Shown here: in pieces, positions 1 to 12,600 of the stretch | How positions within the stretch are numbered: position 1 is the first letter of the stretch | How the letters are laid out: each line of letters begins with the position of its first letter | DNA from: Atrichornis clamosus | Lineage: Eukaryota > Chordata > Aves > Passeriformes > Menuridae | Direction of reading: 5' to 3' | Length of the DNA stretch: 64,000 nt | Assembly (NCBI GenBank): GCA_013400975.1 | Contig: WBMZ01005338.1 | Coordinates: 229,568-293,567, forward strand | Program-made: the position numbers and the translations under genes | Notes under the pieces: generated by a model | Told to the model about the DNA's origin: nothing | Seen by the model: only the letters and a program-made list of their open reading frames with translations | Database searches by the model: none

Positions 1-3000
1 CAAAAGATTCAATTTTCTTAGGTTTCTCTTTATTTTGTATATGGCTGTGTACAAAATAACATCTGTAGATTGATCTATTCAAAAGCCCATCTGATTCTTT
101 AGCAGACAAAATCTGAAACTGCAAAGGATCCAAATTTGAGTGGCACTAGCCAGAAATGTTAACACAAGTGTTGTCAGCACAAGTGATCTGTTTAGTTAGA
201 AAAAAAAAGGAAAAAAGTTTTTCATTTCATTCACCACAACTCTTTATATTAGGTTGTGTTAGAGCAGTTCCCCTGCAATCTCTTCTCTAGAAGGTTTTGT
301 TCAGGAAAAATGAGAGCAGGAAAAGTAATACAGACATACTTACCTGGATAGAGTGTTTTTGTTTAGTGCTTTCATTTTTAAAGGGAACATTTTCATAAAA
401 CACAATTTCTAGGTCCTCTCTTGTATTGACTCTAATTTAAGTATCAGCTTATTTCCCAAACCCCTATTGTTTACCCTGTCATCAAATCATTACTGCATAG
501 GATTTTTAACACTTTGTCATCAACAAATAGAACTCTATTTATCTATTTAAAATGATTCTTCATTTTCACAATTATATTTTCTCCTGTCCTTTATATTTTT
601 ATTTATTTTTTCAAATTTCTCGAAGCTGGCATAGCTTTACTGTCCATTTCTACTGGAATGAAAAGTATTTTTAAAATCACCTATTATAGAATTATGTTTC
701 AGGAACATGATACATTTACCAGTTAATGAAAATAAACACTCCCTGTACAAATGACTTAGATATTTTTATTAGGCTATTCATAGCTTGTAGTCCCTTACCC
801 TGCCTGGAGACATTACCTATATAATGCAGAAACTGACACTGGCATTGGACTTATCTCACTATTCTTAACATAGAAAATATGAGATGCCCATTGCTACAAC
901 ACACTGAATGCTGTACAGTTCACAAATTAGATTCATGGATCACTCAGATCTTTAGAGGACAATTTTTCATAATTTAACCACTTCTAGCTGACAAGAACAA
1001 ATTGTTTTGTTGCTGGCCCTCAGGTGAGTAGTTAGTTATTTAGTAAGTTCTTGACACAAAGAATTTTAATCTTCCCACTGCTGTACACTTTTGCCACCAG
1101 GTAATACTGCACACATGGTCAACAAACCTAAGGTATAATGCAAATATTCTAGAAATGTAATTTTGTTCTTTATCCAGTAATGCTATGGGGGGGGCGGGGG
1201 GAACTCACTGTAACTTCTGTTCATGAATAAAGGGATTTGTTAAGACAGTACTGAACATGAATTTAAGAAAGAATAACTTTAGGAGACCAAATGCATAAAT
1301 TACAAACTTTAGTGTAGTATCAGTATACGAGTTTAAAAAATCTCTGCAATTGGGAATGTGAAGGGTAGTTTTCACCATCTTTAATTCCCCTTTCAGAGCA
1401 AACAGTTTTAGTATCTGACAAGAATATTAGGCAAGACATATAAAAATTACATTAAGGACCAGGTCATAAATGATCTATTTATGACTCACTATTTTCTCTT
1501 CTATCCTAATAATAATCTTTCTTCCACACTTTTATTGATGGTACTATCTCCAGAAATGAGATTTTTCCACTGTATTTATATTGCTTTTCATTTCAATAGT
1601 TCTTCATTTTCCAGCCTGGGGTATAAAACAATTCTGATGGAAAATAGTAGGTATTGGGTACTATTAATAAGTTCCTGAATTTCATCACACAAAGTCCAAA
1701 GTTTCTGGTCTCTATAATCTCTGTGTCTAGAGATTTGAAAAAACATGTAGATTCATCAAACAGAAGAAAATAATGGGAAAACATAATCTTCCAGAATATC
1801 TGCAGATGAAATTTGAGCTCACATCAACACTAACACTCAGATTTTGATTCTCTACAGAGCAACTTTACAGACACAGTCTATTGATTTGACAAGAAAATGT
1901 CTAAACTCAGCTCAGGATTACATGAATGAAGCCGAAGTCGGCTTGTCATCACAGGAAATTTCCTTTTTCAATCAAATTCTTTCATGAACAGCAAGAAGGA
2001 ATTACATTGCCACAAGACATACTGGACACTACAGATAATTATGCATAGCAAAAACTGTGATAGTATTTCTAAGTCATTTTGCTGGTAAAAGCTTTACATC
2101 TTCCTTTATCAACAGCCAGAATGAAAGCTCCTTGTAATCACTGCCATGCAGTGCTGTCCACAGGAAACCCTCCTCTTTAAATCTTGTGCTGGAATTCCAA
2201 GAACTTTTCATGTAATGTGTGCTTCACCAACTAGACCAAAGATTGTTTTTCAAAGCATTTTTTTCAACATATATCCAACGCAGTCTTTTCAGAAATGCTG
2301 CTTTCACTGAAGCTGTGGTTAAGATTACATAAGCCCTCAGGTCTATCCATGGTCTTCTTAGAGACTTTTGAAAATCATATTAATCCCACACACTTGGAAA
2401 AGACATTCACAGTAATGAATGAACTGGGAGTCCTTTTGATTAGCATGCAGCAATAAAAATACTAATAGTACTGGCCCAATTCACTTTTCATAGACAGATC
2501 AAAGGAAATTAGTGTAAACTCCTACAAATGCCAAAAAATACTTCATGAAGTGTTGGAAAAACGTCTGCTTTAATTAAAAAAAAAAAATTCCTTGCATCCC
2601 CTTGGATAAAGAAGTGCATTAAAAAATGTTCACTCTAATAACTTTGGAGCAATTAAGATTTAAACCCATCCTAATAAATCCTACAACAAATAAGTCAGGC
2701 AGTTTTAGTTTCATCCTTTATACAGTCTGACATGCAGTTTAAGACACAATTAGACTCTTCACAAAAGAAAGCTAAATATGGCCTACCACACATAAAAAAT
2801 TACACCTATTTTTAAAGAGGATAACATTAGGGAATAAAAGCCTGCAAATAGGGGGAAAAAAAAGGAAAGAATGCCAACTACTACAATCTTTTGTTATAGT
2901 TTTGTGATTTTATATAAGTGAAATGACACAGACAAAATAAGGAGGTTAGTAGCTAATAATTTTTTTTTCCCTTTCATATCCATGTGTAAAAATACAGATT

Positions 3001-4740
3001 TATTACTTGTCTTTAAAGTGAACAAATGTCAGGCAATATAGTAAAAAAGTTGCAATTATAGTTACAGTGTATGCGTGCAATTACAGTGCCTGAACATGAG
3101 CTGAAAGAAATGGGTTAGAAAGTGCATTTAAAACATGATCTTGAAATTTGATTTAGAAACAAGATATTTTAAAAACCAAATTATTTTTGATAAAAGAAAA
3201 TAAGCAAACATTGAAATAACATTGTATCAAGAAATATATTCCCATATTACCCATAATATGGACAAATGAGTTACTTGGGTTAGACATTTTTCCCCCAAAC
3301 ATAATTCCATTAAATAACTGCTTTGTCAGAATATTAAATTTCATACACTAATTAAAACCTTCCAGGTCTGCACTATAATTTATGATTAGCCTTTTTCATC
3401 AGATTTGTGTAAAGGGATTTTCTCAAGATTCCACTGAGACTAATAATTGAAATGAAAAGATGAAGTTGAAGATTACATGAAATAACATAAGGGAGCATTA
3501 AAGGTACTGCATACCCTTTGTCATTCTGCCTTTTAAATGGTGAGAGAGACAAACTTTTTCAGCATTCATTTACAGGTTATTCCTTAACTTATACTATCAA
3601 TCCAGAAACCTTGAAATTTATTGACAGTTTTCATGAGGTGGTCATTTCTCCATTCACAGGTGCATCAGAGTGATGAATAAAATTAGTAATTTATCAATCA
3701 TCTGCATGCTCAACAGTGGGACTAAAACATACAAGCCTCAGATAATCAGATAATTTATCAGATAAGTATAAAGCACACATACAGATTCCAGATAAAAACA
3801 CATTATATTAAACATATACTTTCAAGCCCTTCACATTGATTGGGAGGAATTTTGATCTGAAACTAGATTCAAAGATTGCTGTGTTAACGGTGGTCAGATT
3901 TTAGGCATCTGACTTAAAAACTGAGATCATGAAAGATTTCATTGGAAGAATCTAAAACTTTGGAAATATTTGAGATTCCAAGATTAATATTCTCTCGGTA
4001 TCTTACTATCTTCTTTGTACAAGGACCTTTGAAGAACGTCAAGTTTCACACTTCTGAGAAGTTTGAACTCTACTTTGCATCTGCACAGATTCAGAACTCA
4101 CAAACTGAAGCCTCTCACCTCTGTAATTTAAGGTACTTTCTATCATTGAATGTACCAGTCTTTGGAATATGTAATAATAAATAACAGTCAAATATATTAA
4201 ATCAATTAAGTCACAATCAGCAAATGGAATGGACATTTGCCCTGCTGTCACCTCTTCTTCCCCTCTCTTTCCTTTCTCCTCACCTTTTGAAGAGTATAGG
4301 TATACGGCTTTGCTATAAAGAAAAAAGACTAAAAATTATGGATAAGATTCTGAACTCTGGATTCTGCATTAGAACGCTCCATACAGCAAAGCCAACATTT
4401 GCTTCCACACTTTGACTGAGGATGTATTTTGTGAAATACATTTAACACAAATGGTCTAGCTAAAACTCAGAAACTTATACAGTGAAAATTAAACTGAATG
4501 AAAAACAAACCTGAAATTTCTGTGGAAAAATACATAAAGACAGCTTGTATTTTAAAAATGCAAAAGCTATTTAAATGCCTATCCTGCAAACACTGGAGTC
4601 CGGTTGAGAGGTAAGTTATTTTACCAAATTGTGGTAAGTTGGATGGCTCAAGGCAGGCACAATGTGAAAATGCTTCTGAGTGTGTGTTACACGTAGGAGA
4701 ACATGTATTATGCTATTAGAGCTTCTGAACACCTGCAGCT
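1..4740. other. AT-rich noncoding stretch, no gene seen
   Basis: No open frame of convincing length or composition and no recognisable repeat family was seen. Small items inside are a G8-C-G6 run at 1187-1201, a 7-bp inverted repeat containing CpG at 1929-1944, and exon-like splice pairs at 344-436 (minus) and 988-1023 (plus) that are discussed under findings. The base composition is what one expects of a bird intron or intergenic desert. Confidence 0.6.
1187..1201 (+). repeat. G-rich run (G8-C-G6)
   Basis: Eight G, one C, then six G in AT-rich surroundings. It could support a weak G-quadruplex on the plus strand, but it lacks four cleanly separated G3 tracts, so it is best called low-complexity sequence. 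Confidence 0.8.
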
Positions 4741-5260
4741 CTCAGGAGCATCATGACCTCACCTTGACCAAGAGCCAAGTACAAGAGCCATGGCCACGAG
4801 GCTGAGTGAGCTGTGGCACACGTGGCAGTGACAACAAGGACTGCAGAGAGCCTTGGTACAGGCTGTGCATCCCTGGCTGGGGAGAGAATACAAGACGCTT
4901 GAAAAACATGATAATGTCATGTATTGATGTGACTGCCACCCTGTGACACCCATCTATAAAACCCCCAGCAACAGCGACAGCGGGGAAACATCGCCACTGG
5001 ATGTTTGACATGTCAGGAGAGCCAAGCATCAAGGTGGAACCAGCCCACAGTGGTGCCAAGCCACTGCCACGTACCCCAGGCTGGGCTCTGCCATCTCGCC
5101 GGTGCTGTGCCCAGGTCAGGTCTCAGCTCACTCTGTGCAGGGGGGCTGTGTGTGCAGAGACGGTGCTGCCACGGTCCATCCACTGCTTGGTCCACTTAAA
5201 GGCCCGACCTTCACAGTGTCGCGCTGTCTCGTGTGCTTCTTCTCACCGTAACAATATCTG
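4741..5260. other. GC-rich segment of unknown origin, possible LTR-like insert
   Basis: This half-kilobase is much richer in GC and CpG than the DNA on either side. It holds a TATAAAA motif at 4955-4961, preceded by GC-rich sequence and followed by a CAG/CGACAG-rich stretch, an arrangement compatible with the promoter of an old LTR on the plus strand. Overlapping open frames of 60-102 codons occur on both strands (for example minus 4751-5059 and plus 5001-5261), which is expected of GC-rich DNA; none matches a family I know. No terminal TG/CA ends or target duplication could be fixed. Alternatives are a conserved CpG-containing element or a GC-rich satellite fragment. Confidence 0.3.
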
Positions 5261-5261
5261 A

Positions 5262-8200
5262 TTACAGGCTGAATTTAACCACGCTTGATTTAATTTGTCT
5301 TATGAAAATTATAATTAGTAAAGCTGAGTAAGAAGTTTTTTATATCACATCCAAATCTCAGGAGGAAGCCCTGCTATTTTTCACAGGATAAGATAAGGAG
5401 GATTTTTTTCTTTTGCCTCAGTGCCCATATTGTGCTACATTATACATTTACTTAGAAAAAAGAGAAATAGTGAAGGCTGCATGCACAACCTCAAAAAGAA
5501 GCATAACAAACGCTAGGAAGAGTACTTTTCCCTTCAGATCACTAGAATTGAACATAGAAACTAAAGAACAGGAAAAATTTCCCCACGTCAAACAAAATTC
5601 CCCGTGCCAGCGGTGAACTAAGCAAATAAAATGTGGCAAACAATTAAGCATTTTTTAATTGCAAAGTATCAAAAACCTAATACTTCATGCAGGAGTGAAT
5701 TAGTGACTGAAAATTTAAAGATGCAAATCCACATTGATATTATTTTCTAGTATAGTTGGCTATATGACAAACTGACTGTCATTTTAGTTAGTCAAACTGA
5801 AAAATTATCTTCAAGGATGATATTTTGATCTACAGGAAAACCCAGGACTTACGTACTTGCATGTGTCACAAATAGCTGGGAAAGAAAATCATAAGAGGAC
5901 TCTTCTGGAGTTACCACATTTAAAAGACCTGGCTACTTATGTTAAGAGATACAAATAACCATACTCTCTATTCTTCCTCCAGACCTCTAAGTCAGAAGCA
6001 AGGAAGACAGAGACAACCATGAGAAACAAAAGGATTTTAAATCCATTTTAATTTTGGTGAATATATTCCCCCAATAGGTTCAGGAAGCTGCTAATCTTCT
6101 CATCACAGTAACTTCCTCAAAGTATAGGCAACTGCGAATGGCTTTTTTTTATAAGGCAAAAATGCAAGTGATTACAAAGGAGATTTCCAGGTGGGAAAAT
6201 GAAATTAATTTGTTAGCAGCTAATTAACCTCTATATCACACTATCTGATCAGTTTAATTAAAGCAGCAAAGTATGTTTATGATAATTTATTCAGCATTAC
6301 TTTCTTCAGGTGATGAAAAACGTAAAAATAAAATAAATAATAAATTATTTTTTAAAAGTCTAAACTGATTGCATATTATCTAGATTGTAAACACTGGGAT
6401 CAGTAGAGTACAGGAGCCTAATTGGATGATTTGGACACAAGTTTACTTCAGTTTCAAAGGAAATTGGCATTCTGAATTCATAGTTATGTAGATGCTGGGA
6501 TGTAATGAACTTCTAGCACTATCATAGCTGAATACAGAAAACATGACAGTTCCCCAACTCTAACAATTCTGCAAAAGCCTTTGAAAAAATTATTTTCTAC
6601 CAAGCAATGGGCAGACCTTTACTAGAATTTGTTCCCAAAAAAACGTGTGTGCAATTATTACATTGTATTCTATCCATTACAGCCAACAAATAAGACCATG
6701 TTTAGCAAGGCTGCAATCAGTGGTTACAAAATATTTAAAGGAATAAAATTTTGGGCATATGACACTACAATGGAGTCAAGAGACAAGAGCCCAGCTTCTT
6801 GGTGGTCCAGGAGAGTGGCTGAAGCAGGCATGTTTCAAGGTTTATCTTCACAAAAAAACAACAACAAAAAAATAGTGTATCACAAGGAATATATCACACA
6901 AAGTCACCGTAACTAAATTCTTAGCAAAAATATCCAGATAACATTAATGTCTTTTAAGAATCTCACTGGAATTGAAAAATGTCAACAAAATTATGCATAA
7001 TTTTCCTTAAACTGCAGCAGCAGAGAGCTTTATACAGCTCTTATTTTACTCTTTTATCCATATGTAAAATCTAAAACAAAAAAAAAAATTAAGATATTTG
7101 TGCAGGGTATTACAATACTGTGTAACACAGGAAAAATGAAATTTCACATATGAATAATGAAAGTCTGAGCCAAACTTTGGATCACATTATACACTGCTGA
7201 CACTGACTTGTAAAGCTAATGATCTTTAATATATTTTCTAAAAGCACTGATTTCTTTCCCTGTCTGGATCAATTCTTCTTTGAGTTTATTCAGTCACTTA
7301 AAATGTGTCCAAAACCCACAGTTATAACATTCCAAAAAAAAACCCAACCCACCCAACCAAAACCAATTGCTATAACTCATCTTACACTATTTGCATGAAA
7401 ACTAGGAAAAAAACCCCAACAAAATCTCTATATCCCTCAATTTCCTCCTGAATGTGAAAAGTACCTTTCCAAAGGGTATTAAAGTTCAAAACATGTCAGG
7501 TGACATCTTCTTTTCAGGTTGCTTTGGCTTATTCATGTAAAAAATATGTCTGGCATATTGAGTGTTAATTATTTTGATGGACGTCTTATAGGATAAATTT
7601 TAAGATTTTAATTTACATTCTTTTTCTCTATCTCTGATGTCTTAGAAGGAAAGCAACTCCAGGACAGCAGTAACCAGGCTCTAAGAAATATGCCATGCTC
7701 ACCTAATTAATAAAGAACAGAAGGAACAATAATTTAATAATTAATGTTTGGCATCCGTTTTGTGCATGTCTTGCACTCAATCACTGCAATAAAGCAAAGC
7801 TTCCCGGGCACACCTTATTTCGGAAGTAGTTCAGTAGCATGAGACAAGCCAGCAGCTGGAAAATGTCATTCATTTTACTACTTAACATAAAATGATGAAG
7901 ACTCTTCCAGTTAATCACTACAAGCAAAAGGTTCATATCAAAAATAATTTAAAAAATTATTTTCTTATTAATTATTGAAGTTACATTGATATGCTGGAAG
8001 TCATGCGGAAGAGAAGGAAGACTTAGGAGTTGTATCAACATCTTGCTATTATGTTTCTCATTCTTGATCTTACCTACTGCACTAAATGAAAATTGAATTG
8101 TGTTTTCTTCCACAGATCACAACAGGGGTTTTCACTCATCAGGTGCTTGATGCTTATGCCACAAATAGCAAAGAAATACAGAGACACCAGAAGTTCTGAC

Positions 8201-8319
8201 TAAGGTGGCTGGGATCTCACAGCAAGGTAAGGCACTTGGATGAGCATTTGCAACCACAAACTGCTTAATTTCAGGGAGTCCCATACAGCTCTTGACAGCA
8301 AACAGCAATTTAAAAAGGC
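5262..8319. other. AT-rich noncoding stretch, no gene seen
   Basis: No coding signal or repeat family was recognised. Within it lie a 23-nt minus-strand microexon-like segment at 5853-5875 (see findings) and A-tract/C-run junctions at 7333-7360 and 7404-7420. The 95-codon plus-strand frame at 6629-6916 is low in complexity and unrecognised. Confidence 0.55.
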
Positions 8320-8364
8320 TTTTTTTTGTTTGTTTGTTTTATTTTGTTTTTTTGTTTTGTTTTT
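8320..8364 (+). repeat. T-rich (TTTG)n-like low-complexity tract
   Basis: A run of T with interspersed G forms an impure TTTG/TTTTG repeat. A complementary A-rich tract with ACCAAA units follows at about 8581-8619. The two tracts face each other across about 220 bp and could pair imperfectly as an inverted repeat. Confidence 0.8.
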
Positions 8365-8929
8365 AGAGATAGTGGAGGGGTTGTTTCTTGGGTTTGTCTT
8401 TTTCCTGAATACTGTGAAGCAGAGGTAAACACTACTGAAATAAAAGTTATTTGAAAAGAGGAAACAAACCAAAATAAAGGAAACCAGGCACTAGCTACAT
8501 CCTTCATTGCTTTTGTGGAAGGTGTTCCAATATTTCAGTATTAAACAAAACAAAACAGTCCAAGATACAAGTAGTAGGAGGAAAAAACCAAAAACCCAAA
8601 CAAAATCAAAACCAAAATTAGATTCTTCTTTAGTTGTCATATTTTTGTATAATTTAAGTAAATTAATTTCCAGCAGCATAACTAAGAAATAAATAGCAAA
8701 AATAGTAATAGTAAAAAACAAGATTCTCAAACACAATTTTATGTAAAGACAAATGAGCAAGATTAGAAAGAAGTGTTACCTCAACACATTATGGCTTTTT
8801 TCATAGTTTTATTTGGCAATTCATCTGAAACTGTGTCTAGAAAGGACTATATCTACTTCAACATGGCTGTAGACTTTTCTTTTTCTTTCATGTTTGAGAT
8901 ATATCTTTTTTTTTTTAAAGTATTTTCTT

Positions 8930-9620
8930 TCTGAGTAAAATAGGGATAAGAGATCATTGCATCCTATATACACCATGCAATGGTAAGAGCAGTCAGGACC
9001 TAGGATCTGCTGACATCCACTGATGGACAAGCACCTCCCTAGACCCTGCACATCCACAGGACTTGTTCCAGCATGGAACAGCACCCCAGGGCATCCCCTC
9101 CCTGCCCACAGGCCCAGGACCTCTGTTTTAGCTCAGCCTGGCTCCCTCAGTGCCTTGTTCTCTCGGTGACAGGCTAGGAAAGGCTGTCTCCAGTCCTGTT
9201 CCTGTCCCATATCCTAGATGGATCTCTGCCCTCCAACAGATCCCTTCCTTGGAGAGATGACAGAGCTCAGCACCAGCTCATCTCTTTCCCTGGCCTGTCC
9301 CCTTTTCCTTCTGATGGCAACACCCAGATGGACCCCAGATTTGGCTCTTCACTCACCATCCATCCATCCACCCCTCCATCCGTCCCCTGGAGCCCTCCAT
9401 GGAGGCTGTTACCAGCGCCCAGCTTTGCTTGCCCTGCTCAGCCCAGAGAGCTGCACCCCCATCCAGCACAGGGGCCCCTCCGGCCCCAGCCCTGGGAGCG
9501 GCCGGCCCTGGCTGCTGCTTGTCCCAGCCATTCCTGCATTTCCTTTACTCACAGCTTTTCCTAACCCTGCTGTAGCCTCTTTCCCAAATTCTTCTCTGAG
9601 CTTCACCCAAATTTGAAGTA
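8930..9620. other. GC-rich patch of unknown origin
   Basis: About 700 bp with many C-rich pyrimidine runs and several CpGs, flanked by ordinary AT-rich sequence. A 132-codon plus-strand frame (9218-9616) is proline-, serine- and leucine-rich, and other open frames overlap it in a second plus frame and on the minus strand. That is typical of GC-biased noncoding DNA rather than a gene. No start context, splice pair or family motif supports coding. It may be a transposable-element relic I cannot name, a GC-rich tandem-derived sequence, or a regulatory island. Confidence 0.35.
9352..9384 (+). repeat. (CATC)n microsatellite
   Basis: Several CATC/CCAT units in tandem with interruptions, located inside the GC-rich patch. 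Confidence 0.85.
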
Positions 9621-12600
9621 AATAATGGTATTTATCTTCACTTACTATCCTTTTACCCAAAGTTCAGCCATCACTCAAAACACATTCTCTGACAAAACAG
9701 AAGCTTAATATTAGGTGGCAGGGAAATTTTGCAGATGAACCAGAATAAAAATGTTTAGAATACTTAAAGTACTAATCAGAAATCAGAACAGTCAACAACT
9801 CAGAGAAGGAATCATCTAGTTATGTACTTGCACATCCTCCCAGTTCAAAAACTGCACAAATTTTCAAAAATATTTTAAATTGTATATAATATCTTATTCC
9901 AGGCAGTGAATTATTGAACTTCACAGCATTTTAGCATTCCCATCAGAATCTATGATAACACATGTAGGCTTGGACCCTTACACTTTGTATCATTCACTTT
10001 CAAATTCTTGTACAAATCAGCATGTCTTTCAAATTCCTCTCTTTTTTAAAATTCAGAGTGGACAGATAGATATACCACAGAAGTGTGAAGATGTGAAGGA
10101 AGAGCCAATGTGAGAAATTTTAAACAAGCAAATTAGCTATCTGTTGTAAAAAGACTGAAATTAAGGCAGGTATTTGTTAAAAAAGACAGACAGTCAGAAA
10201 GGCTCCTGCCAACCTAACCAAGAAGGCTACTGAAAAAAGACCTTAGCACTGGAAGGTCATAGTGAAGAGGAGAGTATGAAGTAAATTGGAAAGTATATAT
10301 TAAATTGATATGAGTTTGAAGAAATGCATAATTTTGTTCCCCAAAATTTATGCTGTGTTACTTGAGCCTATTTCAGCTCATCTCTCCACAGCACCATTAC
10401 ATAGTATTAAAGAAGCGTGAACTGAGACTGCAGAAAACATAAGAGGGAGGAACGACAACTGTGTAAAAAAGGATGATGGAAGAAGAGAAACTTAGGTTGA
10501 AGAGGAAAGAAAAAAGAATGCTGCAAAAAAAGGCAAAGTATCTTGTCAAGGATGATGCCATGTTCACATCCAGAAAAGACATACCAGAGAAAACTGGGGA
10601 GAAAGGCAGGAGACAATTGCAGCAAAGCAGTCATTCACAAACCTTTCCCATCAATTGCCCCTTTGGCAACAGCCAAAATTTCCTGGGCCTCTTTCCTCTC
10701 CTTTTCTGCCCCCTTCTCGTTTCACACAGCTCAGGTTACAAACTTTGCTATCCACCTTGCAAAAGACTGTTTTCTTTTGGTTTTAGTTTAGGAAGTTTAC
10801 TGAATGTGATGGGCTGACAACTCTCACAGCTCCAGAAAACTTTAGGAGCAGAAACCATCCTATGGGCACATACCAGTTTAACTGCTTGTATTCACAAGGT
10901 ATCTGAACCCACTAAATGTAGTCCCTTATAGACCTGCAAAACTAGACACTCAGCTAAAAGTGTGTGTCTGTTCACAGACATAAATATACACTATTAGATG
11001 ATCTTTTTGTACATATATGCATGTAGATACATATATAAATACATGTATAAGTATAAACACAGAGGAAAATTTATACAATTGTAAGTGCATATACATAACT
11101 CCCACCTATTTAAGTAGTCCTAGAACAAGCCTAAAATTTGTCTGATTCTTAAAATATCACCTAAATGTTGTTTATGAACCCTAAGCAATAGGTAAAAGCA
11201 TATCTATTATCTCAGAAATCTGTAAGCTTTAATTTATTGTCTTGAAGCAATAAAGCCTTTTGCTATTAAAAGCTATTCACTCTATTTCATATTAAAACAT
11301 TTATAGATCTTGAATATATAGTATTGCAGAGCTCATGCACAGATAAGGATTTGATGAATTCAGTTGTATTTACTTTAATATTTTCTTATCAATATAGAGA
11401 GGACATGAGGAGGTGAATGAAATAAGTGCATCCTATTCTTGACAAACATGCACAAGTTCAATTAGAGATATGAATCTGCACTGCTCTACTCTTACTAGTA
11501 CATGTAACTACTTCAGGGAACTCTTCTCATGTCAGCAAAACCTACTGATGTGAGTCTCTAAAGGAAATCTAGGATTGTTGTCCATGTCACAGTTATTTGT
11601 CATAAAAGCAGCATTCATAGTTCACAGTCACAGCACAGTTCATAATACTATAAATATTTTCACAGACATAATGGGATATTTTCCCTACTCCTGTTGGTGG
11701 GATGTCTGAAGAACTTATTAAACAGAGGAAATTTTCCTTCCAATTTTCAAGGTTAATGTATCCGTAACTGCTATGTATCTATTGCTGTAAAGAAAATTTG
11801 TTTTCTCTTCAACAGTATTTCCTCTTGGTTCTTATTCTTGACACAGGGTGCTTACTGATGTGTAACCATGGTACTTTCCAGGATTTAGCATGCTTTATTC
11901 TTCACAGAGAGTATGATGTCTGTGTTTCAAAATAAAACACAGATCAATCCTGAACACAGTCAGTTTTCATCTGTATTGTGCTTGTTACAGCTGCCCCCAA
12001 GACACCCAAGAGATGTCCAGACACATTCTGTGGCACAGCATGTACCAGGAATCACTCTCAGCTGACTGTGCAGGCAGATCTATATGAGGTTATACCCTGT
12101 CTTCCTTTCTACATGCCTCCAATGCTATCTTAACAGGTTTTATACACTCACATACTCTTACATTCTCTGATGTAATTAATGTGAACCCAAAACATGAGAG
12201 ACCAAGAGAGGGACTGGAAGTATTTGGAATTAAATCTCCCATGGGTTGTGATGCCTTATAATAAGGAAAACATGTCAAGTCAACTGTCAGCAGAAGAAAT
12301 GTCAACAACCATCACTTGGGATTAATAAATATATTGATAATATGGTTTTGAAAACAATTCAGTCTTAATCCAGCTTTTGGTTTTTTCTACTGGTATCTCT
12401 CGCCAAACGTAAAAAAAAACCACCCAAACCACCCTTTGTCACAGCAACACAGCTTTAGCACAAAATATCTGTAAATACTACAAATACTAGCAAAACAAAA
12501 TGGGAATATTCTATTTAAAAGGTGGGGAAGTGCTAAGACTAGATTTCCTCTATGAGCATTTTAGAATACTTTAATTCTAGAGGTCATTTATCCTATGATA

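Noticed and set aside
988..1023. 36-nt plus-strand exon-like pair (CACTTCTAG acceptor, CAG/GTGAGT donor)
   Set aside because: Consensus donor, but two frames are open in so short a segment that openness carries little weight, and no partner exon was seen.
7333..7360. CCCAACCCACCC motif resembling telomeric repeat
   Set aside because: Not the TTAGGG/CCCTAA unit and only a few irregular copies; better seen as part of the A-tract/C-run pattern.
8115..8225. Exon-like segment with TTCCACAG acceptor and AAG/GTAAGG donor (plus)
   Set aside because: All three frames contain stops before the donor.
8778..8824. Minus-strand segment between GTTTCAG and GAG/GTAACA
   Set aside because: Every frame is interrupted by a stop.
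9218..9616. 132-codon plus-strand open frame
   Set aside because: Lies in GC-rich DNA where other frames on both strands are open too; it reads through a CATC microsatellite.
9632..9673. Minus-strand segment with strong TTTTGTCAG acceptor and GTAAGT donor
   Set aside because: All three frames contain a stop within the 42 bases.
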